Positions 8,242 to 15,465 of a stretch of DNA of 35,632 nt are shown piece after piece (the first letter of the stretch is position 1; every line of letters starts with the position of its first letter). The translations under genes and the position numbers were made by a program. The stretch comes from Clostridia bacterium (lineage in GTDB: Bacteria; Bacillota; Clostridia; Oscillospirales; Acutalibacteraceae): contig JAFRJB010000125.1 in the NCBI GenBank assembly GCA_017432485.1, positions 1 to 35,632 of the forward strand, written 5' to 3'. The notes beneath the pieces are model-generated. The model made no database searches. It was given only the letters and a program-made list of their open reading frames with translations, and had not been told where the DNA came from.

Positions 8242-8265
8242 ATAGTATTGTTGATATATGTTCAA
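8237..8265 (-). promoter_or_regulatory. Promoter of tmcAL
   Basis: On the minus strand, -35 TTGAAC (8265-8260), 17-bp spacer, -10 TATAAT (8242-8237). Five of its six -10 positions are shared with the ackA -10 box. Confidence 0.7.
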
Positions 8266-8291
8266 GCAAATTAATCCAAAAGGAGAATAAA

Positions 8292-9491
8292 ATGAAGATT
8301 TTAGTTGTAAACTGCGGCAGTTCCTCTTTGAAATATCAGCTCATTGATATGGATAATGAGCAATGGATTGCCAAAGGTGTTTGTGAAAGAATTAAAGTAG
8401 ACGGAACCATCAAAGGCTCCACTGCCGACGGCAGAAGTTTTGAAAACACCGATGCGCCGATGAATGACCACACCCAGGCGTTTTCTTATGTCATGAAAGC
8501 GCTGACCGAAGGGGAGTGCAAAGTCATTAATGATATTTCCGAAATTGATGCCATCGGTCACCGCGTGGTGCAAGGCGGCTGGCTGTTTAATAAGGCAGAG
8601 CTTGTTGATGAGCACGTGGTAGATGGTATTCGCGAGCTTTGCGACTTGGCTCCGCTGCATAACCCGGCACACATTCAGGGTATTGAAGGCTGCTACAGTG
8701 TCTTCGGTGAGTCTGTGCCGCAGGTTTGTGTGTTTGATAACGCTTACCACAGCACAATGCCCGATGAAGCAAAAGTTTTCGGCGTACCCTATGAACTGAC
8801 CGAAAAGTATCACTGCATCCGCTACGGTGCTCACGGCACTTCTCATAAATACATTGCTGCGGAAGTGGCAAGATTGATGGGCAGAGACGATTTGAAGCTT
8901 GTTTCCTGCCATATCGGTAACGGTGCTTCCATTACCGCCATTAAAAACGGTGTGGTGCAGGACACCTCGATGGGACTTACCCCGCTTGACGGTTTTATTA
9001 TGGGTACGCGTTCCGGTTCTTTAGACCCCTCCGTGGTGACCTACCTGCAGGAAAAAGAAGGCTGGAGCCCCAAAGAAACTTCCGAAATTTTAAACAAACA
9101 GAGCGGTGTGCTCGGCATTTCCGGTGTTTCGAGTGACGAAAGAGACATTCAAAAAGCAGTGTTGGAAGGCAATGAAAGGGCTTTACTTTCCCGCAAAATT
9201 CAGCGCTATCAAATTCGCAAGTTTATCGGCTCTTATGTTGCTGCATTAGATGGTGTGGATGCGATTGCTTTTGCTGCCGGTATTGCGGAAAATACACCTT
9301 CTCTGCGTGAAGAAGTGTGCGAGAAAATGAGCTATCTCGGCATTAAAATTGATAAAGATATCAATAACAGCACCTTCGGTGAAACCAAGAAGATTTCAAC
9401 CGATGATTCGAAGGTTGCGGTCTTTGTTATTGCCACTAACGAAGAGTTGATGATTGCAAGAGAAACCAAACAAATTGTAGAAAATCTTTAA
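8292..9491 (+). CDS. ackA: Acetate kinase
   Basis: Makes ATP and acetate from acetyl phosphate, the usual substrate-level phosphorylation step of fermenting Clostridia. The 399-residue product has the N-terminal VNCGSSSLKYQL phosphate-binding motif, AIGHRVVQGG (the substrate-binding Arg region, about 91-100), YGAHGTSHKY (about 176-185), SCHIGNGASI (about 204-213) and the AAGIAENTPSLRE region near the C-terminus. Start ATG 8292 follows AAAAGGAG at 8278-8285. No pta gene is adjacent. A terminator hairpin follows 12 bp after the stop. Confidence 0.97.
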   Translation: MKILVVNCGSSSLKYQLIDMDNEQWIAKGVCERIKVDGTIKGSTADGRSFENTDAPMNDHTQAFSYVMKALTEGECKVINDISEIDAIGHRVVQGGWLFNKAELVDEHVVDGIRELCDLAPLHNPAHIQGIEGCYSVFGESVPQVCVFDNAYHSTMPDEAKVFGVPYELTEKYHCIRYGAHGTSHKYIAAEVARLMGRDDLKLVSCHIGNGASITAIKNGVVQDTSMGLTPLDGFIMGTRSGSLDPSVVTYLQEKEGWSPKETSEILNKQSGVLGISGVSSDERDIQKAVLEGNERALLSRKIQRYQIRKFIGSYVAALDGVDAIAFAAGIAENTPSLREEVCEKMSYLGIKIDKDINNSTFGETKKISTDDSKVAVFVIATNEELMIARETKQIVENL

Positions 9492-9502
9492 TAGAAAGAT
9501 TG

Positions 9503-9527
9503 GGGAAGGGCAACCTTCCCTTATTTT
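9503..9527 (+). terminator. Terminator-like hairpin after ackA
   Basis: Stem GGGAAGG (9503-9509) / CCTTCCC (9514-9520) with loop GCAA, then TTATTTT. Its T-tract ends only about 2 nt before the start codon of the next gene. Confidence 0.75.
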
Positions 9528-9529
9528 GT

Positions 9530-10189
9530 ATGATAAAGTTAGTAATTTTTGATTTAGACGGCACACTGCTCTATACCTTAGATTCGATTGCGAAGTCTGC
9601 CAACCATGTTTTAGCCGATTACGGCTACGAAGCGATTGAACCCGATGTCTATCGGCACTATGTCGGTGACGGGATTTATGAACTGCTCGATCGCGCGTTT
9701 TCCCATACCGGTGAAGCGGTGAAAGTGACAGATGAAATGGTTTTGCGCTTTCGCTCATACTTTAGAGGAGACCGCAATTATCATTTGAGAATCTATGATG
9801 GCATAGAGGAGTTGCTCGCATATTTAAAGCTGCAAAACATTAAAATTACTTGTAATACCAACAAACCCGACCCGAATGCCAAGTTGATTCTTCACGAGCA
9901 GTTTGGTGATGTGTTTGATTGCATTTTCGGGCAGCGCGATGATGTTCCCAAAAAGCCTGACCCTGCGGGAGCACGCGAAATATTAGAGGTAACGGGTGCT
10001 TCGCCTGCACAAGCGATTTATGTAGGTGACTCTGATGTGGATATCTTTACTGCAAAAAATTGCGGATGTCTTGCTGTCGGGGCTGCGTGGGGTTACCGCG
10101 GCAGGGAAGAGCTTCAAAACAGCGGAGCTGATTGGATTGCCGAAAACCCGATGGATGTCATTGAGTTGATAAAATGCAAGTTGAAATAG
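9530..10189 (+). CDS. HAD-family phosphatase, phosphoglycolate phosphatase-like
   Basis: A 219-residue haloacid-dehalogenase hydrolase of the Gph/PGP type. Motif I is FDLDGTLLYT (nucleophile Asp near residue 8), the helical cap occupies about 18-85, motif II is TCNTNKP, motif III the Lys of PKKPDP, and motif IV VGDSDVD. The likely role is 2-phosphoglycolate or general phosphomonoester clearance; substrate is unproven. I start at ATG 9530 because family members begin MIKLVIFDLDGTL. An in-frame TTG at 9500 would read through the ackA terminator. No good ribosome site precedes 9530. The terminator overlaps the last codons. Confidence 0.82.
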   Translation: MIKLVIFDLDGTLLYTLDSIAKSANHVLADYGYEAIEPDVYRHYVGDGIYELLDRAFSHTGEAVKVTDEMVLRFRSYFRGDRNYHLRIYDGIEELLAYLKLQNIKITCNTNKPDPNAKLILHEQFGDVFDCIFGQRDDVPKKPDPAGAREILEVTGASPAQAIYVGDSDVDIFTAKNCGCLAVGAAWGYRGREELQNSGADWIAENPMDVIELIKCKLK

Positions 10190-10206
10190 TCAACTTGCAT
10201 TTTTTT
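10174..10206 (+). terminator. Intrinsic terminator after the HAD phosphatase
   Basis: Stem ATGCAAGTTGA (10174-10184) / TCAACTTGCAT (10190-10200) with the stop codon in the loop, then TTTTTT. Confidence 0.88.
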
Positions 10207-10217
10207 GCAGGTTTTTC

Positions 10218-10246
10218 TTGCAAAAAAATGCAATTTCATATATAAT
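10218..10246 (+). promoter_or_regulatory. Promoter of the rpiR-led gene run
   Basis: -35 TTGCAA (10218-10223), 17-bp spacer, consensus -10 TATAAT (10241-10246), 28 bp before the start codon. Confidence 0.8.
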
Positions 10247-10273
10247 TTATGTATTAAAATTTAAGGATATATT

Positions 10274-11134
10274 ATGGAATTATTTGAAAAGATTAAAACC
10301 GAATATCTGCACTTTTCCAAAGGGCAAAAGCGCCTTGCCGATTATATCACTGCGCATTATGATAAAGCCGCGTTTATGACAGCGGCAAAACTCGGTGAAA
10401 AGACCGGCGTGAGCGAATCTACCGTGGTGCGTTTTGCCGCGCTGCTCGGGTATAAAAAGTATGCCCAATTACAGCGCGAACTGCAAAACATTGTCAGAAA
10501 TAAACTGACCAGTGTACAGCGCATGGCAGTGACAAATGACAGGCTTGGCAGCAGCGATATCATCAATAATGTGCTTGAGCGCGATATCAGTATGATTAAA
10601 GCGACGATGGAGGGTGTGTCTCGCAGTGATTTTGAGCAAGCGGTCGAGGCAATTAAAAGCGCCAAGCGTATCTATATTCTCGGTGTGCGCAGCGCGGCTT
10701 CTTTAGCTTCGTTTTTGGCGTTTTATTTCAATATGGTATTTGAAGATGTTAAGCTCGTTTCGCCTTCCGGCAGCAGTGAAATTTTAGAGTCGATTTACCA
10801 TATTGATAAAGAAGATGTGTGTATTGCTATCAGCTTTCCGCGCTATTCAATACGCACAGTCAGTGCTGTTCGCTTCATCGCGAGCCGTGGTGCTAAGATT
10901 ATTTCGATTACCGATAATGAGTTGGCGCCTTCGGCTAAATATGCCGACTTTAAGCTGCTTGCGCGCAGCGATATGGCTTCATTCGGTGACTCTTTGGTTG
11001 CACCGCTGAGTCTGATAAACGCGCTGATTGTGGCATCCACCTATGATTTAAGCGAAGAATCACAAAAGAACTTTAAAGAACTTGAGCAGATTTGGCAAGA
11101 CTTTAAGGTTTACGATGATGATGTGAAAAAATAA
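10274..11134 (+). CDS. MurR/RpiR family transcriptional regulator
   Basis: A 286-residue sugar-phosphate-responsive regulator. The N-terminal HTH_6 domain (about 1-77) includes FSKGQKRLADYI and GVSESTVVRFAALLGYKKYAQLQREL. The C-terminal SIS domain (about 120-255) includes IYILGVRSAASLASFLAF and a Ser-rich phosphosugar loop, SPSGSSEILE. It probably binds DNA as a dimer or tetramer; the ligand could be an amino-sugar or pentose phosphate. It overlaps the next gene by 1 nt (TAATG), although that gene is a flavoprotein, so the target is not obvious. Start ATG 10274 follows TAAGGAT. Confidence 0.87.
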   Translation: MELFEKIKTEYLHFSKGQKRLADYITAHYDKAAFMTAAKLGEKTGVSESTVVRFAALLGYKKYAQLQRELQNIVRNKLTSVQRMAVTNDRLGSSDIINNVLERDISMIKATMEGVSRSDFEQAVEAIKSAKRIYILGVRSAASLASFLAFYFNMVFEDVKLVSPSGSSEILESIYHIDKEDVCIAISFPRYSIRTVSAVRFIASRGAKIISITDNELAPSAKYADFKLLARSDMASFGDSLVAPLSLINALIVASTYDLSEESQKNFKELEQIWQDFKVYDDDVKK

Positions 11135-12375
11135 TGGCGAAAGTAGTTGTAATCGGTGGCGGCGCTGCCGGTTTAATGGCAGCGGGAACGGCTTTGCAAA
11201 ACGGCGCCGATGTCACTGTGATTGAAAAAAATGAAAAACCCGGCAGAAAACTGATGATTACCGGCAAGGGCAGGTGCAATGTTACCAACAACTGCCCGGA
11301 CATTGCTGAGTTGATTAAAAATGTGCCGACCAATGGCAGATTTCTATATAGTGCCTTTTCTGCATTTATGCCGCAAGACACGATGGCTTTATTTGAAAAC
11401 TTAGGCGTACCGCTCAAAACCGAGCGGGGAAACCGTGTTTTTCCCGTGTCTGACAAGGCGGCAGATATTGTCGATGCCCTTAAGCGCTACAGCCAAAAGG
11501 CAGATTTTGTTCAAGGCAGAGTAGTACGTTTAGAAGTAGCAGAAAGTAGGATTTTATCCTGTGTTTTAGAAGATGGCAGAACAGTTAGCGGTGATGCGTT
11601 TATTTTGGCAACCGGCGGTGTTTCGTATCCTTTGACCGGTTCGACCGGTGATGGCTTTAAATTTGCCAAAATGTTAGGGCACCGGGTGACGGAATTGAAA
11701 CCTTCTTTGGTAGCATTGCGTTCACCAAACGGCTTTTGCCCCAAACTGCAGGGGCTGACACTCAAAAATGTGCGCCTGACTTTGTATCAAGAAGGCAAAA
11801 AGAAATCTCTCTATACGGAATTGGGCGAAATGCTTTTTACCCATTTCGGCATCAGCGGACCGATGGTGCTCAGTGCCAGTGCATATATAAAGAGTTTTGA
11901 AAATGCTTCTTATTTTGTTACGGTAGATTGGAAACCGGGGCTGACTGCCGAGCAGTTGGATGCGCGTATTTGCAGGGATTTTACGGCGTTTGCCAACAAG
12001 GATTTTGTGAATGCGCTCGGTAAATTACTCCCGCAAAAGTGCATCCCCGTCATGGTTTCTCTTTGCGGTATTGACCCGCATAAAAAAGTTAACCAAATTA
12101 CCAAAGAAGAGCGCCGGGCTCTGGTACGATTATTAAAAGAATTTAGAATTGATGTGACTGCTTTTTGGTCCATCGAGCAGGCGGTGATTACTTCCGGTGG
12201 TGTAAGCACCAAAGAAATAGACCCCAAAAGCATGTGTTCTAAATTATATGAAAACCTGTATTTTGCCGGTGAAATGATTGATGTAGATGCCTTTACGGGC
12301 GGCTTCAACCTGCAAATTGCGTTTTCAACTGCTTACGCGGCGGCAACACATGCTTCACAAATAGGAGGAGAATAA
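11134..12375 (+). CDS. NAD(P)/FAD-dependent oxidoreductase, HI0933/BaiN-like
   Basis: A 413-residue flavoprotein. The N-terminal Rossmann dinucleotide-binding motif is VVIGGGAAGLMAAG (about 4-17), followed by the family signature GKGRCNVTNNC. A mid domain reads TELGEMLFTHFGISGP, and the C-terminal FAD motif is LYFAGEMIDVDAFTGGFNLQIAFSTAYAAA. Homologues are annotated as aminoacetone oxidase-like or BaiN-like (bile-acid) proteins; the physiological substrate is not established. In Clostridia it commonly precedes cmk and ispH, as here. Start ATG 11134 overlaps the rpiR stop; a further 1-nt overlap joins it to cmk. Confidence 0.88.
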   Translation: MAKVVVIGGGAAGLMAAGTALQNGADVTVIEKNEKPGRKLMITGKGRCNVTNNCPDIAELIKNVPTNGRFLYSAFSAFMPQDTMALFENLGVPLKTERGNRVFPVSDKAADIVDALKRYSQKADFVQGRVVRLEVAESRILSCVLEDGRTVSGDAFILATGGVSYPLTGSTGDGFKFAKMLGHRVTELKPSLVALRSPNGFCPKLQGLTLKNVRLTLYQEGKKKSLYTELGEMLFTHFGISGPMVLSASAYIKSFENASYFVTVDWKPGLTAEQLDARICRDFTAFANKDFVNALGKLLPQKCIPVMVSLCGIDPHKKVNQITKEERRALVRLLKEFRIDVTAFWSIEQAVITSGGVSTKEIDPKSMCSKLYENLYFAGEMIDVDAFTGGFNLQIAFSTAYAAATHASQIGGE

Positions 12376-13049
12376 TGGGAAATACAATTAAAGTAGCAAT
12401 AGACGGCCCTTCCGGTGCCGGCAAAAGCACTATCGCCAAAGCGGCGAGCGCAGCGCTCGGCTTTGTGTATGTCGATACAGGGGCACTCTATCGCACCGTA
12501 GCGCTTAATGCCATTCGCAAGGGCGCCGATACCAAAAATGCTCAGCAAGTCATTGCAACACTTGAGGGGCTGGAAGTCAACCTCGGCTTTGAAGACGGTG
12601 CACAACATGTTTACCTTAACGGTGAAGATGTTTCCGATAAAATCAGAACCCCCGAAATCTCTATGGGTGCCAGCGCCGCTTCCGCGATTCCGGAAGTGAG
12701 AAAATTTCTTTTCAACTTGCAAAGAGAAATTGCCGACAGCAATAACTGTATTATGGACGGCAGAGACATCGGTACTGTAGTGTTACCGGATGCAAAGGTG
12801 AAAATTTTCTTAACGGCTGCACCGGAAATTCGAGCTGAAAGGCGCTATAAAGAGTTGCTTGAAAAAGGCACAGAGACAACCTTTGAAGAAGTGCTTGCCG
12901 ATGTAAAGCAGCGCGATTATAACGATTCTCACCGCGAAATTGCGCCGCTCAAAGCGACAGAGGAGAGCATTATTGTTGACACATCCGACTTGGATTTAGA
13001 GCAATCTATCGAAGCGATTATTACCGCCATTAAGGAGAATATAGCGTGA
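12375..13049 (+). CDS. cmk: Cytidylate kinase
   Basis: Phosphorylates CMP/dCMP to the diphosphates. The 224-residue product has P-loop GPSGAGKST (11-19), DTGALYR (about 35-41), MDGRDIGTVVLPDA (about 126-139) and the LID region with QRDYNDSHREIAPL. ATG 12375 lies in TAATG overlapping the previous stop, with AGGAGG at 12363-12368. It overlaps ispH by 4 nt. The cmk-ispH-rpsA order is common in this class. Confidence 0.95.
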   Translation: MGNTIKVAIDGPSGAGKSTIAKAASAALGFVYVDTGALYRTVALNAIRKGADTKNAQQVIATLEGLEVNLGFEDGAQHVYLNGEDVSDKIRTPEISMGASAASAIPEVRKFLFNLQREIADSNNCIMDGRDIGTVVLPDAKVKIFLTAAPEIRAERRYKELLEKGTETTFEEVLADVKQRDYNDSHREIAPLKATEESIIVDTSDLDLEQSIEAIITAIKENIA

Positions 13050-15346
13050 AGATTATCTTAGCGCAAACTGCCGGCTTTTGCTTCGGCGTTAACCGCGCAG
13101 TAAACATGGTAAATGAGCTGCTTGAAAAAGGCGTTAAGGTTCACACCCTGGGGCCGATTATTCATAACCCGCAGGTTGTGGAAGGCTTTGCCGCGCGCGG
13201 TGTGAGCATTTTGGAAAAGGTGACGGATGTTCCGCAAGGGGAAAGCGTCATCATTCGCGCTCACGGGGTACCGGCATCCGTTTACGAGCAAATGGAGCAA
13301 AGCGGCATCAGTTATTACGACGGCACCTGCCCCTTTGTGCTCAAAATTCATAAGATTGTTTCTCAGGCACCCGAAGACACTGTGGTGCTGATTGCAGGTA
13401 ATCACAATCACCCGGAAGTGGCGGGCATTGCCGGCCACTGCAATGGTAAATACTTCATTTTTTCCTCTTTGGAGGAATTGAAATCTACCCTAAAAAGTGA
13501 GCAAATTCAGCCCGATTGCGCCATTGTAATGGTCTCTCAGACCACATTTAGTGTAAAAGAATGGAATTTATGCTCAAATTTTATAAAAAAAGACTATACA
13601 AATGCAAAAATTTTTGATACAATATGTAATGCAACTGCACAAAGGCAGGAAGAGGCCGTAAAATTATCCTCGCAAGTTGACATGATGATTGTCATCGGCG
13701 GGCGGACAAGTTCTAACACAAGCAAGCTGTATCATGTTTGTCAGGAAAACTGCAAATCGTATTTGATTGAAAAGGCAGATGAAATCAAACAAATCGATTT
13801 TTCCGATTGCAAGAGTGTAGGTGTCACCGCAGGAGCTTCCACTCCCGACGGTATTATTAAGGAGGTACTTGAAACCATGTCTGAAATTATTAAGGAAAAC
13901 GAAAAAATTAATGATGAGGAGATGAGCTTCGAGCAACTGTTTGCAGAGTCTATTAAAGATGAAGACACAACTGACAGCCATGTAGTTGGTACAGTAATCC
14001 AAATTACTCCCAGCGAAGTTTTTGTTGATGCCGGCAGAAAAGAGACAGGCGTAGTTAAACTCGAAGATTTGACTGACGATCCTTCTGCCAAGATCGAAGA
14101 CCTTGTCAAGATTGGCGATAAGCTCGATCTCATCATCATGAAAACAAACAATGCAGAGGGAACTATGCAGCTTTCCAAGAAGCTCTTTGATGCCCGCAAA
14201 GGTTGGTTTGACATTGCTCAAGCGAAAGAAAGCGGCGAGATCATGGAAGGCACAGTGACCGATGTGATTCGCGGCGGCGTTCTCGTTGCCACAAATGCTG
14301 TGAAAATATTTATCCCCGCATCTCTTTCCGGTGTGCCGAAGGGTGAAGATGTTGCTACTCTGAAAGGGCAAACCGTGAAGTTCAGAATCATCGATGTGAA
14401 CCCGCAGCGCCGCAGAGCAGTCGGCTCCATCAGAAGCGTGCTGCGCGAAGAGAGAAAAGCTGCACGTGAAGCACTTTGGGCAAGCATTGAGGAAGGTCAG
14501 GTTTACACCGGTAAGGTGAAATCTTTGACCAGCTACGGTGCGTTTGTCGATATCGGCGGTGTAGACGGTATGATTCACATCACCGAACTTTCCTGGAACC
14601 GTATTAAGCACCCGCAGGATATTGTGAATATCGGCGATGAAGTTGAAGTTTACGTGAAAGCAGTCGATAAAGAAAACAAGAAAATTTCTCTCGGCTATAA
14701 GAAAGAAGCAGACAATCCATGGATTAAACTTCAAAACGATTATCCGGTTGACAGCGTTGTGCCGGTTAAGATTGTCGGCTTGACCACTTTCGGTGCTTTT
14801 GCCAATATCATTGATGGTATTGACGGTTTGATTCATATCTCTCAAATTGCAAACAAGAGAATTTCCAAGCCTGCTGATGTTTTGAAGATTGGCGACGAAG
14901 TGGAAGCGAAGATTACCGAAATTGATTCCGATAAGAAGAGAGTCAGCCTTTCTATCCGCGCACTGCTTCCCGAAGAAGAATATGTAGAGGAAGAAGTTGC
15001 AGAGGAAGCAGCTGAAGAAGTTGCGGAAACCCCGGCAGAAGAAGCAGTTGAAGAAGTTGCAGAAGCTCCGGTAGAAGAAGCGGCTGAGGAAGTTGCGGAA
15101 GCTCCGGCAGAAGAAGCGGCTGAGGAAGTTGCGGAAGCTCCGGCAGAAGAAGCTACTGAAGAAGTTGCAGAAGCTCCGGCAGAAGAAGCTGCTGAAGAAG
15201 TTGCAGAGGCTCCTGCAGAAGAAGCTGTTGAAGAAGTTGCAGAGGCTCCTGCAGAAGAAGCTGTTGAAGAAGTTGCAGAGGCTCCGGTAGAAGAAGCTGT
15301 TGAGGAAGTTGCAGAAGCTCCGGTAGAGGAAGCAACCGAAGAATAA
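13046..15346 (+). CDS. ispH: IspH-ribosomal protein S1 fusion (HMBPP reductase / S1)
   Basis: Bifunctional protein of 766 residues. Residues 1-277 are IspH, the [4Fe-4S] enzyme that makes IPP/DMAPP in the MEP pathway; its three cluster cysteines are present (Cys12 in GFCFGV, Cys95 in GTCPFV, Cys194 in TICNAT) with NHNHPEV. Residues 278-640 are a bacterial S1 with four S1/OB domains (about 313-380, 397-465, 483-553, 568-640). The third and fourth are canonical (YGAFVDIGGVDGMIH and FGAFANIIDGIDGLIH). Residues about 641-766 are a Glu/Ala/Val/Pro tail of 12-residue repeats. This fusion is known in Clostridia. An AAGGAGG inside the gene may also start S1 alone. GTG 13046 overlaps cmk. Confidence 0.95.
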   Translation: MKIILAQTAGFCFGVNRAVNMVNELLEKGVKVHTLGPIIHNPQVVEGFAARGVSILEKVTDVPQGESVIIRAHGVPASVYEQMEQSGISYYDGTCPFVLKIHKIVSQAPEDTVVLIAGNHNHPEVAGIAGHCNGKYFIFSSLEELKSTLKSEQIQPDCAIVMVSQTTFSVKEWNLCSNFIKKDYTNAKIFDTICNATAQRQEEAVKLSSQVDMMIVIGGRTSSNTSKLYHVCQENCKSYLIEKADEIKQIDFSDCKSVGVTAGASTPDGIIKEVLETMSEIIKENEKINDEEMSFEQLFAESIKDEDTTDSHVVGTVIQITPSEVFVDAGRKETGVVKLEDLTDDPSAKIEDLVKIGDKLDLIIMKTNNAEGTMQLSKKLFDARKGWFDIAQAKESGEIMEGTVTDVIRGGVLVATNAVKIFIPASLSGVPKGEDVATLKGQTVKFRIIDVNPQRRRAVGSIRSVLREERKAAREALWASIEEGQVYTGKVKSLTSYGAFVDIGGVDGMIHITELSWNRIKHPQDIVNIGDEVEVYVKAVDKENKKISLGYKKEADNPWIKLQNDYPVDSVVPVKIVGLTTFGAFANIIDGIDGLIHISQIANKRISKPADVLKIGDEVEAKITEIDSDKKRVSLSIRALLPEEEYVEEEVAEEAAEEVAETPAEEAVEEVAEAPVEEAAEEVAEAPAEEAAEEVAEAPAEEATEEVAEAPAEEAAEEVAEAPAEEAVEEVAEAPAEEAVEEVAEAPVEEAVEEVAEAPVEEATEE
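13859..13879 (+). promoter_or_regulatory. Internal ribosome binding site and start for free S1
   Basis: A perfect AAGGAGG (13859-13865) precedes an in-frame ATG (13877-13879) by 11 nt, exactly at the IspH/S1 junction (Met278, sequence MSEIIKENEK). Initiation here would yield a 489-residue S1 without IspH. Confidence 0.5.
15014..15337 (+). repeat. Nine tandem 36-bp repeats encoding the S1 acidic tail
   Basis: Nine in-frame copies of a 36-bp unit encode EEVAEAP(A/V)EEA(A/V/T). The first copy has Thr instead of Ala before Pro. Copies differ at synonymous and a few coding sites, so they have diverged after duplication. The tail follows the fourth S1 domain and ends in EE-stop. Confidence 0.9.
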
Positions 15347-15361
15347 TTCAATATGATGTTA

Positions 15362-15400
15362 AAACTTACCTTTGTGCGCAAAGGTAAGTTTTTCTTTTTT
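15362..15400 (+). terminator. Intrinsic terminator after ispH-rpsA
   Basis: Stem AAACTTACCTTT (15362-15373) / AAAGGTAAGTTT (15380-15391), loop GTGCGC, then a T-rich run. Confidence 0.9.
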
Positions 15401-15418
15401 GATTATTGAAAACGCAGG

Positions 15419-15446
15419 TTATTTATTGTAAAATAAATAATATAAT
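15419..15446 (+). promoter_or_regulatory. feoAB promoter with overlapping inverted repeat
   Basis: -10 TATAAT lies at 15441-15446 without a clear -35. Immediately upstream is a perfect inverted repeat TTATTTAT (15419-15426) / ATAAATAA (15433-15440) around a 6-nt centre. It covers the spacer and -35 zone, as an operator would. An iron-responsive repressor is a reasonable guess; the sequence is not a textbook Fur or DtxR box. Confidence 0.45.
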
Positions 15447-15465
15447 TTTTTAAAGGAAACTATTT

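Noticed and set aside
8301..8912. Minus-strand frame of 203 codons opposite ackA
   Set aside because: Antisense shadow of a clear acetate kinase gene, with no ribosome site or recognisable domain.
13664..14845. Minus-strand frame of 393 codons opposite ispH-rpsA
   Set aside because: Long but fully antisense to a well-supported gene. Composition is typical of a shadow frame and no motif is recognisable.
14842..15381. Minus-strand frame of 179 codons with Ala/Ser/Gly/Thr repeats
   Set aside because: It is the antisense reading of the repetitive S1 tail; periodicity keeps the frame open, and there is no ribosome site or family match.
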